NCBI GenBank assembly: GCA_007922195.1
Contig: ML681981.1
Span: 12,191,403 to 12,255,402, forward strand
Length of the DNA stretch: 64,000 bases
Direction: 5' to 3'
DNA from: Podocnemis expansa
Lineage: Eukaryota; Chordata; Testudines; Podocnemididae
The notes beneath the pieces were generated by a model. The model ran no database searches. It saw only the letters and a program-made list of their open reading frames with translations, and was not told the origin of the DNA. Of the stretch, positions 12,301 to 22,247 are shown piece after piece. Made by a program: the position numbers and the translations under genes. How positions within the stretch are numbered: the stretch's first letter is position 1; the number at the start of each line of letters is the position of its first letter.

Positions 12301-12759
12301 TTGCCATAGCACAAAATTGCAAATGTCTTCAATTTTGTTCCCTTGGGGGTCGGGAGGAGCGACGCCTTCCTCTTCAGTAGGTCGGGGGCTCTGATGTACG
12401 CCTTCCCACCAATTCCCCTGATCCACAGAGTGCTATTGAAGGTCCTTGAGTATGGGGCACACATCATTTTGATAGCTCTGGACTGGCTCAGACAACACTG
12501 GTTCCCACTCCTGCAGGACATGTCCATGAGGACTCCACTCCACCTCCTGCAGTGGGCAGACCTCCTAACACAAGACTTAGGTCGCCTTTGGCACCCAAAG
12601 CTGGTCCTCCTGGACCTGACAGCCTGGATGATCTCTGGCGCAGCAAACAAGAGAGATGCTGCTCGGATAGGGTTAAAAAGGTCCTGGTTAGTTGTAGAAA
12701 CCCTCCACCAGGTCCACTTACATGGCGAAATGGAGGCACTTTTCCACCTGTTGCCATGA
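12300..12759 (+). pseudogene. DIRS region between RNase H and recombinase (methyltransferase-like)
   Basis: It encodes ALMYAFPPIPLIHRVLLKVL, then HIILIALDWLRQHWFPLLQD, and later PKLVLLDLTAWMISG. This is the spacer segment described in DIRS elements as a Dam-like methyltransferase domain. By sequence it is only a fragment, and the frame changes on both sides. No function is claimed. Confidence 0.6.
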
Positions 12760-13547
12760 CAGGGACATAGACCCTATCTCCGCACCAATACAGGCGACTT
12801 TAGACTATCTTCTAGATTTAAGAGAAAATGGCCTATCCTTGTCCTCATTAAAAGTCCACCTGGCGGCAATTTCGGCCTCTCACCAAAGAGTTGATGGGGC
12901 TCCGCTCTTTTCACAACCCATCTCTTATAGGTTCCTGAAAGGAGTGGAAAAGCTTTTTCCCCACCTGCATAAACCCACCCCTCAGTGGGATCTGAACATT
13001 GTGCTACGGGCTTTAACAGAGCTGTCCTATGAACCCTTGGACTCAGCCACTGCTTGGGCTGTCTTGGAAGGTGGCTTTCCTGGTAGCGATCACCTCAGCT
13101 AGAAGGGTTTCAGAGTTGGAAGCCCTTTCCTCCGAACCCCCATATACGACATTCTTTCCAGACAAGGTGGTCCTCCGTCTCCATCCTTCCTTCCTGCCCA
13201 AGGTGGCCACTCCCTTCCACATGAATCAAGAAATTTACCTGCCGGTTTTCTATCCCGACCCCCAGAGGACAGAAAACCAGAGACAGTGGCACACCCTGCA
13301 TGTGAGGAGAGTGCTCCTAATTTATATCGAGTGCATGCGATCTTTCTGTAAGACCTCCCAATTGTTTATGGCAGTCGCTGAACGCATGAGAGGCTCCCCA
13401 ATGTCCTCTCAGTGCATCTCCAAATGGATTGTGAACCGCATTAAAGACTGCTATGGAAGGTCAAACATGCCTCTCCCAGGGACTGTGAGCGCCCACTTCC
13501 GTGCCAAGGTCCCGATCCAAGAGATCTGCAGGGCTGTTATGTGGTAG
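12722..13547 (+). pseudogene. DIRS tyrosine recombinase, truncated
   Basis: The N-terminal core-binding part (12722-13102: IQATLDYLLDLRENGLSLSS, KVHLAAISASHQ, FLKGVEKLFP) passes by frameshift into the catalytic domain (13029-13547). There AITSARRVSELEALSSEPP carries the first catalytic arginine and FFPDKVVLRLHPSFLPKV follows. Near the end, AHFRAKVPIQEICRAVMW holds the H-x-x-R-like box, but with several residues apparently missing compared with relatives. A TAG stop then follows directly, before the position of the catalytic tyrosine. In DIRS this enzyme would integrate the circular DNA. Confidence 0.82.
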
Positions 13548-13582
13548 TCGATACATACTGTGGGTACGACTAGCAGTCAGTC

Positions 13583-13678
13583 ACCTGTAACTGAATGACG
13601 TGAGCAGTGCTCAAAGGAGAATGGTTCTTTACTTACCAGTAACTGTCCTGAGAGATGGGTTGCTCACATACATTCAGG
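13583..13678 (+). repeat. DIRS internal complementary region
   Basis: The first half (CACCTGTAACTGAATGACG, GAGCAGTGCTCAAAGGAGAA) is the reverse complement of the left element end (CTCCTTTGAGTGCTGCTCAC, CATTCAGTTACAGGTG). The second half (TTACTTACCAGTAACTGTCC, ATGGGTTGCTCACATACATT) is the reverse complement of the right end (AATGTATGTGAGCAGCCCAT, GGTTACTGGTAAGTAA). This is the template that joins the two ends when a DIRS circle is made. It also fixes the element borders near 8313 and 13924. Confidence 0.9.
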
Positions 13679-13719
13679 TCCCTCCCACTGTCCCCGCTAA
13701 CGGAGTTGGCAAAGGTATA

Positions 13720-13924
13720 TGAAACTGGGAGGGTCAGGGTCACGGTCACCTATATAGCCGCGGTTGCGGTGCAGAGGGGGCATTGGCCGTGTGCCGTGAC
13801 CTGACAGGCTAACGCTAAAGACTTCCCGAGCTACCGTGCGCTGCGGCACGTAGACACCTGTAACTGAATGTATGTGAGCAGCCCATCTCGAAGAAGGACG
13901 GTTACTGGTAAGTAACCAACCGTT
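13720..13924 (-). repeat. DIRS right inverted terminal repeat
   Basis: Inverted partner of 8313-8486: AACTGGGAGGGTCAGGGTCA, GGTCACCTATATAGCC, GGGGCATTGGCCGTG, TGACCTGACAGGCTAAC and CACGTAGACACCTGTAAC. It extends outward by about 55 bp not found in the left repeat (TATGTGAGCAGCCCATCTCG, GGTTACTGGTAAGTAA). That extension is copied in the internal complementary region. Confidence 0.88.
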
Positions 13925-14079
13925 TCAAGTACTTCCCTCAAGGAACTAAGCAGAGACTACTAGCCTGTAGATGGCTCTGAATCCCCACCATTACTAAGTA
14001 TTCTTTTTTTGTCTTGGTAGAGAGGCCAATCCAGTCCCTCCTTTCCAAGGAAGATGACTTAAAGCTCCTAGTTCTCTCA

Positions 14080-14330
14080 AAACAAACAAGGAGTCCTGTG
14101 GCACTTTTAAAGACTAACACATTTATTTAATGCGTGAGCTTTTCTAAAAGAAAATCCCACTTCAGACACTTGAAGATGGAGAATTTACAGCATGGGAGTT
14201 AAATAAAAGCAGGGAAGTGTAAGTCATAGGATCATGTCAGGCTGTTAGAACAAATCAAAGCAGTTGTTTAGATTCAAGCAGAGTGGAACAACATATTAGA
14301 GAAGTTGGGAAGGTAGAGATAGGTTTCCCT
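14080..14330 (-). repeat. Single arm of the Penelope-like foldback family
   Basis: AACAAGGAGTCCTGTGGCAC, AAAGACTAACACATTTATTT, AAAATCCCACTTCAGA, GCAGGGAAGTGTAAGTCATA and AAATCAAAGCAGTTGTTTAG in a row match the left arm at 19375-19600. The opposite arm is absent. Confidence 0.65.
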
Positions 14331-14450
14331 TGCATGATATGATTTTAATGGGGGCAGGGTGTAGACTAAATAATTTCCTTATAAAATAAGGATATTGTAT
14401 AAATGTAAATTTGAAACATGTTTATATTGCAACTCTTTCTTTTCAGTCTA

Positions 14451-14535
14451 TAGTGCCTTTTACAATCCTCACTTTTTAAAGTTTTAAACAAGAGAATGGT
14501 CACACATACTAATGAGCTTCTTAAAGTTTAGCTCT
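14451..14535 (+). repeat. Local duplicate, copy 1 (see 16053)
   Basis: TTTTACAATCCTCACTTTTT, AAAGTTTTAAACAAG and CACACATACTAATGAGCTTC recur, slightly altered, at about 16053-16165. The family is unknown. Confidence 0.5.
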
Positions 14536-14793
14536 CTTCCTCTCATCTGGCTTGTCTTTTCAATGGCTATCTTTTGGGGTCATGCTTTAGTTATTTAGAT
14601 ACCTTTTGATTTTCCCAGATGTCTAGGAATGAGATTTCTCCTCTGTACTGCTGGAGAATTTAATTTGATTCCTATAAGGTTCTCTAAGTTGGGCAGAATA
14701 TAAAAGAGCAAAGAATATTCTCTTCTTATTCAATCTCTTTATCACACTCTATGTAGCATTCTCCTCTGAGTGAGCACACGTTGGAGAAGAACA

Positions 14794-15300
14794 TTAGGTT
14801 GGTTTGTTTGTTTTTGCTTTTTGTAAATTAAGTCCATTTCTCTGGCTAATGAAGTCTTTTTTGTCTTGGAATTTTAAGATTTTCTTGCTTTCTGTTGTTG
14901 TTGTTGTTATTATTAGCAACAGTGGGCTTTGGGAAATGGCTGCAGTTAACTCTGACTTAAATCTATGGTCAGAGGGCTCTGTTGCGAAGATATTTTGGTA
15001 AAAATTATGTATAACAAAAAGCATGTTTCCTTCCTCTCCTTCAGTGAAATCCAGTAATCTCACATTTCATTTTTTTGCTCTTTGCTCTATGTCTTTCTAT
15101 TTTCTGTGGATTTTCTAGCAATTTTAGTTCAATTTTTCTGACTTCATCTTGAGCTGATGATTCTCTGTCTTCAGAACTCCCAATTTGGAGCTTCACATAT
15201 GCATTTATTTCTTGCAACTCTTCCATGCTATTTTTAGAATAATTTATTGTTTCTTGTGCAGAAGTCATGAAGTCAGTAAGTAGACACGCCTTTCTGAAAT
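14794..15300 (-). pseudogene. Antisense open frames with coiled-coil composition, origin unknown
   Basis: On the minus strand 15041-15268 encodes 75 residues, rich in Glu/Lys/Gln and spaced like a coiled coil (NSMEELQEINAYVKLQIGSS, VRKIELKLLENPQKIERHRA). A second open frame downstream (14794-15063) runs over TTACTGA-like broken sequence. There are no splice sites suggesting a real exon and no start context. It could be a fragment of a processed pseudogene or of an unrecognised mobile element. I do not recognise the family. Confidence 0.25.
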
Positions 15301-16052
15301 TCTTTTTGAAAAGTGCATGGAGCAGCTTCTAGATTTCCCTGGCAGACTTCCCTGCTCTAGTAACAGGGCTTGGGCAATATGTAAGGGGTCTATTTAGTAT
15401 CAGAACAAAATAGTGAACTCAGATACAAATACATTTTCTCTTTTGTTTCATCACCAAACTTGCTTCCTTACATTATTAGAAGTTGTTATGTTTTGGAGAT
15501 TTTAGTGGGGATCAAATCAATCCTAATAGTGGATTTCCAGTCCTGATGGGAAAATTTATCAGCCCTCTACTCTTTCATTATTTGACTCCCATTGCTACTT
15601 CACATTTTTTTTTGTTGTCATAGTTTGAAAACTTGGGTATTAGAAAAGTCACTCTTGCAAGACTTGCTCAAAGGAGGTAGTAATTCATTTCTGTATTTTT
15701 AGGAAAAAAATTTATATATTGAAAATAGTTGCTTGACTCATTTATATTAGTCATTTTCATTTTGTATGTTTCATTAAATTTTTGAGTGTTAATAACATTG
15801 TTGTCAAATGTTTAGGACAAAGTTCCCATTGTCACGTTATACAGAAATAATATTTTCTAGACAAAAAATTAGAATAAATTACACAATGAAATGATATGCA
15901 AAATTCTGTACCTTAAATCCTAAACTGCGGGTGACCTTTGAATTAAGTCTTCTGTGATTTATCAGAACAGATGTTAAAAGGGCAAGGTCTTATGTGTTTG
16001 TGTGTCTATATATAGAGAACTTGTGCATGCGCTCAGGTCCTTGTAAAAGATG
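15301..16052. other. Intronic sequence, no feature seen
   Basis: AT-rich non-coding DNA without identified repeats. Confidence 0.4.
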
Positions 16053-16165
16053 TTTAAACATCTTTTACAATCCTTACTTTTTAAAGTTTTAAACAAGCAA
16101 ATAGTCACACTTACTAATGAGGTTTTAAAAGTTACACTAATAAGCTTTTAAAAAGTTTAGCACAT
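16053..16165 (+). repeat. Local duplicate, copy 2 (see 14451)
   Basis: TTTTACAATCCTTACTTTTT, AAAGTTTTAAACAAGC and CACACTTACTAATGAGG align with 14451-14535. Copy 2 also repeats its own end (CTAATGAGGTTTTAAAAGTT then CTAATAAGCTTTTAAAAAG). Confidence 0.5.
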
Positions 16166-16381
16166 GCACGCAGATCTCATATATAAAAATAAGTAAGCAA
16201 CTCTTCAATGTATTGAAAATGAATTATGTTAATTATGATCTTGGAGACAGCAGTCAATAACCTTCTAGATGAACTAACTGCTCCAATAAGCTGATATGTA
16301 TAATTTAAATAAAAACCTTTTGTATGATTTGGAGGCTATTAAAGATTTATTCCTTCTTAGACATTGCAGTTTTCAAAAATT

Positions 16382-16430
16382 ACACATGTGCACGCGGGCG
16401 CGTGCGCATGCGCGCGCACACACACACACA
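16382..16430. repeat. Alternating purine-pyrimidine tract
   Basis: About 49 bp of almost unbroken alternation: ACATGTGCACGCGGGCGCGT followed by GCGCATGCGCGCGCACAC and (CA)n. Only the GGG breaks the alternation. It is far richer in CG than its AT-rich surroundings. Confidence 0.85.
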
Positions 16431-17324
16431 AAGCAAATAATGCCTTTTATTGAATACATTCCACTTGCTTCATATGAAATAAACAGAAGGCAAGTATACA
16501 ATAAAGCAAAAGCTCCTAATTTACACTTGAAGCCACTTAGTTTGCACTCTACTGGAAGCGGTTGTGTTCTTGGAGAAAAAACAGAATTTTCCCCATCTTT
16601 TGACTATATTGAATTCAAAGGTCTTGAGTTGAGAGAATTTGTTTGTATAGGACCAGAATTTACTGCTGAAATACTGAGTTGGTTTTTACTCAGGTATTTA
16701 CAGTGATCACATCAGTTTAATTATATTTCCATTTGAAAGTGGTTTACCTACTATTATTTTTAAGTAACACCGAGGATTACTATAATCGAAACAATTTTTT
16801 TCCAGTTTTACTTTGTGCTTTTGATAGAATCCTGTGTATATTAAATTTTCTTCTGTAGAGTCAGTCAGTCTGTTTCCTTATTGACTCTGTGCGGTGTATA
16901 AGGAGAAAGACAAACCAAGACTAAAACTGAAACAAATATTGAACTGAAAGTGTTACCTTTCCTTTACATTAAGAAGCTTGGGTTTAGAAAACACATACTA
17001 ATTACACCTGATCTAAACTTTACTGCTTTTCTTAGTTAAGTCCTTTGTGGCTAAGAGGTTTCTGCACCACATACTGTTTACAGAAGTCAGGATTCAGCTA
17101 AAAGTGAAATAAAATTATTTTTAAATGACTTCCATGCTAAGTGATTGGCAGTATTTTTGTTGACAGAACAACTTGTTATCATACTTGATAGTAGTAGACT
17201 GTCTCATGTTGTGTCATTAGGATGTTGGCCGTGCCTCTGGATAACTTCTGCTTAGCTGCTGCGTTTTAACAGTTCGTGGTGCTTGTAAGTCTTTCTGTTT
17301 ACTGTTTTCTCAAAGGCTGTGTTC
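16431..17324. other. Intronic sequence, no feature seen
   Basis: A 136-codon open frame (16296-16706) spans the CA/CG tract and has no family features. The AAA at 17322-17324 is the left target duplication of the next element. Confidence 0.4.
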
Positions 17325-18236
17325 ACACACAGCCCGTTATATATAGGGTTGTTCCGGAACAACCAGAGACCGGAACAACCCTAATCCGCAACAACTTATT
17401 TCGAATTAACAAAAAGTTAATTCGAAATAAGGAAAAGGGTGGGAATCGAAATAGCACGTTCACACTGTGAATGTGCTGTCTTGTTACCTGCTGCAGGGGG
17501 CTGCAGCGGCTCACCCTGCAGCCCAGAAAGGGGGCTGCAGCCACCGGTGGGGGGGGTGAGCTGCTGTGGGGTGGCTCAGCCCTCTGCCAGAGCTGCCCCC
17601 CCCCCCGACACTGCCGGCGGGTCCGGGGAGCCGGGCTCAGCCTGCAGCCCAGGCTGCCCCCCCGACACCGCCGGTGGGTCCGGGGCGCCGGGCTCAGCCT
17701 GCAGCCCGGGCTGCCCTCCCGCCCCGGACCCGCTGGCGGTGTCGGGGGAGCAGCCCAGCGCTGAACCCCGCGGGTGCCTGCAGAGCGGAGCTGCAGGCAC
17801 CAACGGGGTTCAGCGCAGCCCAGCGCTGATCCCGCTGGCTTAAAGCCCGGACTGCCCCCAAACCCGCCGCGACCCGGGCTATAAGCCGGCAGGATCAGCT
17901 CCGCTCTGCAGGCACTGGCCAAGGGACACCCCTCAGCACCCTGGCCAGGGTGCTGAGGGTTCCCTGGCCAGGGTGCTGAGGGGGCACCGCGTGAACGGTT
18001 GTTTCGGAACATCTTGTTCCGAAACAACACGTTCACACGCATTGTTCCGAAGCAAGTTGTTCCGCGAGGACGTTGTTTCATCCTCGCATGAGGTTTAACT
18101 TGTTTCGGAACAACACGGTTGTATCGGAACAACGGTTCCCATTGTTCCGATACAACCGTGCATCGTGTGAACAGCTGAAACCTTGTTCCGGAACAACCTC
18201 CGTTGTTCCGGAACAAGGGTCTGTGTGAACACAGCC
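17325..18236. mobile_element. 912-bp non-autonomous TIR element built of hairpins
   Basis: The termini GGCTGTGTTCACACACAGCC and CTGTGTGAACACAGCC are inverted repeats, and AAA flanks both sides (17322-17324, 18237-18239). Inside both arms are many short palindromes with the word TTGTTCCGGAACAA or TGTTTCGGAACA, and TTTCGAATTAAC...GTTAATTCGAAA at 17398-17429. The centre (about 17480-17960) is GC-rich with an imperfect repeat (CCGACACCGCCGGTGGGTCC, GCCGGGCTCAGCCTGCAGCC). The 320-codon minus-strand frame covering it looks compositional, since it is Pro/Gly/Ala/Arg-rich with no domain. The 3-bp duplication would fit PIF/Harbinger or another 3-bp-duplicating superfamily; the superfamily is not proven. 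Confidence 0.8.
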
Positions 18237-19374
18237 AAAGATTTGCTGTCTGTTCCAGAATTATTCTCCTTCTGTTGTGAGTCATTATTTATGCATGGTA
18301 AAATTTTCAGAAGTACCCAAGTCTCCTTTTGGAAGTGACTTAGGCATTTAGGGGCCAGAGCCATTTTTGGAAATGGGACTTGCGTTGCCAAGTCAGTAAA
18401 GCACTTTTGAAATATTACCCATAGCTGCACAGCTGGTAAGCCTGTTCAACAAGTAAGAGGGTTGGCCATGAAGAGCTTGCAGGCAGTAAGAAAGCTGAGA
18501 AGAAAGATTATTTAATGAAGAAATGTTAATTTCCCCAAAACATTAACAATTTTTACAGTGATCTCCCTTTGAAGATGGAAAGAGTTCATGGTATTTTCTC
18601 TATAAGAATGAGTTACATGTTTAGTTAGTTAATATTTAAACATTTAGCAACCCTCTGTGTCACACTTACTTGAGTTTTATTTTCTTTGGTCTTGTGGTAC
18701 CCAACAAGAATACTGAAGAGGTCAAATTTGGAAAGAAATTTGGTATTTTTCTTGGTGGAGCAAGACATAAAGAACACAATTAAAAACAAATAACTGGCCA
18801 AGTGCAGACCTGAGTTCAGCTCCTTGCCATGTTTTAATTCCTTGGCAAGTTTTCTAGAGGTACATGGATTTAGTGTGTTACACAGGCAGCATGCTCAGCC
18901 CCTTGAAGAGGAGAGTGCCAGATGATGATCAACAGGAACCTGTCTGTTCAAATAAGAACTGAGCTGACAGTTTGCTAAGTGAACATGGCTGCGTGGGAAA
19001 TGGAAAGTACAGGGCAATTTGCTGGCTTCTTATAGGACTTTGGAAATCTTTAAAAAAGAAAGATGTTCTAAGAATTAGCAGTTAGCATTTTGTGTGTTCA
19101 GAATGTTGTACAAAATAAAATGAAAATGAACAAAGCCATATGTTTCTAATCTAAAAGGAGTACACTGCCTGTTGCACTGAAGGGGCTTTTAGTGTTTCCT
19201 CAGTTTTTTGTAGCACTGTATGCAGATGACTGTTTTTTGAACTACTTGGCACTCTTTATTCTGCATCTCTGTATATTAGATCACCACAGGTAACAGACTC
19301 TTAATGTAATGAAGAATTAGGATAGATAACACGGAATTACATGACATTTTCACACATTAAACTAATAATAAAAA
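18237..19374. other. Intronic sequence, no feature seen
   Basis: No exon or repeat identified, apart from the 12-bp TAATAATAAAAA at 19363-19374, which is the left target duplication of the next element. Confidence 0.4.
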
Positions 19375-20333
19375 CAAAAAAGGAGTCCTGTGGCACTTAA
19401 AGGCTAACAAATTTATTTATTGCATGAGCTTTTGTGGGAGAAAATCCCACTTTGTGAGATGCTTTGAAGATGGAGAAACTTACAGAATGGGAGGAAATAA
19501 ATGCAGGGAAGTGTAAGTCACAGGAACAGGTCATACTGTTCAAAGCAGCAGTTTTAAAGATTCAAACATTGGGGAACAGCACATAGAGGATGATGAGGTC
19601 AAATCACCCGTTGAAATGAGAGAAAAATGCAAAGTCCCTATTAAGCCTAGAAACAATGCAATCAAATTTGCAAATAAATTCGATCTCAGCCGCTTCTCTT
19701 TGAAGCCTTGATCTGGTATTCATCTGTCTAAGCACTGCAATTAGTAAATCATCAATGGAGTGATCAGGAAGATTGAAATGCTCACCTCCTGGTTTTAGAA
19801 TATTTTGATTTCTGATGTCAGATTTGTGCTCATTTATTCTTTTGCATCAGAAATCACAGCATTCTAAAACCAGTGGGTCAGTATTTCAATCCTCTTGATC
19901 ACTCCGTTGACGATTTACTAATCGCTGTGCTCAGACAGATGAGTACCAGATCAAGGCTTCAGAGAGAAGCTGATGAGATCAAATTTATTTGCAAATTTGG
20001 TTGTATTGCTTCAGGGCTTAATAGGGACTTTGGATTTTTCTCTCACTACAACAGGTGATTTGACCTCATTATCTCTATGCTGTTCCCTAGCGTTTGAATC
20101 TTTACAACTGCTGCTTTGATTTGCTGTTACAGTGTGACCTGTTTCTGTGACTTACACTTCCCTGCATTTATTTCCACACATTCTGTAAGTTTCCTCATCT
20201 TCAAAGTGTCTGGCAAAATGGGATTTCCTCCCATGAAAGGTCATGCAATATATAAATTTGTTAGCCCTTAAGTGCCACAGGAGTCCTTGTTTGCTTTATG
20301 GAACTAGACTAACACGGCTGCCCCTTTGGAACT
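19375..20333 (+). mobile_element. Penelope-like foldback element with 12-bp target duplication
   Basis: Two copies of the same roughly 460-bp sequence face each other, with a centre near 19835-19850 (GATTTCTGATGTCAGATTTG / GCATCAGAAATC). Matching pairs include AGGAGTCCTGTGGCAC with GTGCCACAGGAGTCC, GGGAAGTGTAAGTCACAGGA with CTGTGACTTACACTTCCC, and TTGCAAATAAATTCGATCTC with its inverse. The 12-bp word TAATAATAAAAA stands on both sides (19363-19374, 20334-20345). Only the right arm carries the extra terminal block GACTAACACGGCTGCCCC. Long target duplications and inverted double copies are typical of Penelope-like retroelements. Confidence 0.65.
19873..20058 (+). pseudogene. Fragment resembling a GIY-YIG nuclease C-terminus
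   Basis: The 61-residue frame reads QYFNPLDHSVDDLLIAVLRQ, then READEIKFICKF, then ASGLNRDFGFFSHYN. The order H-F-N, G/D-H-S, D-L, E-x-x-F-I-x-x-F, G-L-N-R-D resembles the C-terminal half of the GIY-YIG domain that Penelope-like elements carry after the reverse transcriptase. The left arm encodes the same sequence on the minus strand (about 19620-19835). No GIY or YIG core is present, so no enzyme activity is expected. Identification is tentative. Confidence 0.42.
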
Positions 20334-20345
20334 TAATAATAAAAA

Positions 20346-22247
20346 AAGGCTTTTACTGACTTTTCCCCTATTATTTTAAGTCTGTGATTTCCTGATTAAC
20401 ATTATAGTAAAATGTTTACATTATTTAAAAGTCCACAGTCAATCATTTGTTTTGTTATTGCAATTTGCTGGCCTTGACTGTAGCAAATCTAGAAGAGTGC
20501 TTGTCCTTACTAAAAAATAAATAGTGTATTCCTGTGGATATAACTGCTCACTTGAGATAAAAATATGGGAGTTCAAATTATGGTGTTTGTACAAGGTTTT
20601 CAGAAATAAATAATCATTTTTCTTATAACATGATGTATGATCAAATTCTAAGAAAAAACAAAAAAGCTACACAGCAATAGCTGATGAAAGATAAACAAGC
20701 TATGTAAAGGTGCAATTGTTTTAAGAGGAAGATTGGTGGAATAGGTTAGTGGTCTGAATATCCTTTTAAAAATATATAATGAAGGCTTATTTGCTTTCTC
20801 CCAAATCCGTTAAGGTCATAAATCCACTTATGTGATGAGAGAGGGGTAAAAATCATGATTTTGTCTTTTAAAATTTGACCTGTTAAAGGAACACAGTTAG
20901 CATAAAATTCACATTACTTCTGACCAGTTTTTGTTTACTAGTCTTACAAATCATAGCTAAGGTCAGATCTTTGTTCTCATGAGTAGTTTCTTGTTAAGTG
21001 CATATGGGGGACTTGTCACATAAATTAGGGTATTTGAATTTAGAAGCATTTGCAAGGATAGAAGCCTTATGGTAACCATAATGGAAACATTAGATAAAAA
21101 TGTATTTATTGGTTTATTTTGTGAGCTATCACTTTGAGTATAGTCAGTTTCACTCCTTTTCTCACAAGCAATGATTTTTTCTTGTTTGTATGGGGACTGA
21201 GCAACAGTTGAAGTTAGTATTAAATCTATTTTTAAAATATAGTAGATTTCAATTTGAGTTTCCCTTTAAACTCAGTTAACCGTACGTGAGGTTTCACAAC
21301 ACATTTAACTATTAATAGACTGTAAAACATCTTACACATTTCCTGTAAAACATCTTCAATGGATTTTTTTCCTCTTAGTAGTTAACATAAATTGCAAAGA
21401 TACTTTCCTGCACAATGGATTTCTTCTTGTTTTGACACAAGGTGCTGCAAGTCTCTGTTAACAGAACTAGTTTCTCTTGATGTACTGTACTGTACTTTGT
21501 GCATGCATAAATAGTAGCAAAAGAGGTGCATTGTTGAACAGAATATTCATAGAGGAAAAAAGTGGTGTACGTGTATATTTATTCTCTAAGGGTGATGATG
21601 AGGAGGTGAGTGTGGAGGATACGTTTATGGGCAATCTCTTGTGATTTCTTTGTTAAATTTATGGTATTGGCATCCCAAGCCCCAAATGATCGCTTAACAT
21701 TGTATTTTAGAAAACAGAAGTGATTAACAAAGATATAGTTGGAGTGTTGCAACAATAAATTAAGCTAAATAAACCAAACTATCAAGTACTCTGAAGGTAT
21801 TAGATTTTATTATAATATTAAGATTCCAATACTCAGGCTTCTGTGTGTACCACAGAGGGTCTGTTTGAGCAGAGCATTTTGTACGGTTGGAATCTAGTTT
21901 CATGCTGATGAGTAGCTTTAACTGTTTGTGAAAATGAATGGCTTTCAAATGGGTAGGGTCACTTTGGCTAGGTTTTTATAACTTAAATTTAAAAAAGCTG
22001 TCTTGCTAGGAAACGTCTCTCTTTCATCAGCATACTTCACTCACTTTGTTTTTCTAATTAAATTAACATCTTTCTAAGACTGACCTTTATTAACATGATT
22101 CTTTGATAAGTATAAACTGTTTCATCATATATTGCATATTGATAATGCATAAGATTCTGGTAGTTTACAGAAGCAAAATTAACAAAGTTCACTTCCTTAA
22201 AAATTTAATAAAATGTCTTCATAACTTGTCTCTCAAACTCTTTACAG
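20346..22247. other. Intronic sequence before the first exon
   Basis: AT-rich DNA without identified repeats or exons. The polypyrimidine tract CTCTCAAACTCTTTACAG closes it. Confidence 0.5.

Larger units (their letters stand above)
8313..13924 (+). mobile_element. DIRS-type tyrosine-recombinase retrotransposon, full length but decayed
   Basis: All hallmarks of DIRS are present: inverted terminal repeats (about 8313-8486 and 13720-13924), a gag-like ORF1, reverse transcriptase plus RNase H, a segment resembling the DIRS methyltransferase-like domain, a tyrosine recombinase, and an internal complementary region (13583-13678) that reproduces both outer ends back to back. The element is about 5.6 kb. 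Several frameshifts and stops break every ORF, the polymerase motif is altered, and the recombinase ends before its tyrosine, so this copy cannot move by itself. DIRS elements make no target duplication, and none is seen. Family identification is by protein motifs read by eye. Confidence 0.93.

Noticed and set aside
16296..16706. 136-codon frame across the CG/CA tract
   Set aside because: It includes a translated dinucleotide repeat (RARAHARAHTHT-type) and has no domain. It is chance.
17323..18285. 320-codon open frame on the minus strand over the hairpin element
   Set aside because: It is Pro/Gly/Ala/Arg-rich, follows the GC-rich core, includes translated TIR palindromes and has no domain. 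The same core is open in several frames on both strands.
1..22247. An upstream EXOC6 exon ending before the YYSALK exon
   Set aside because: No stretch encoding the expected helical segment with a donor after two bases of an arginine codon was seen. Absence was judged by eye only.
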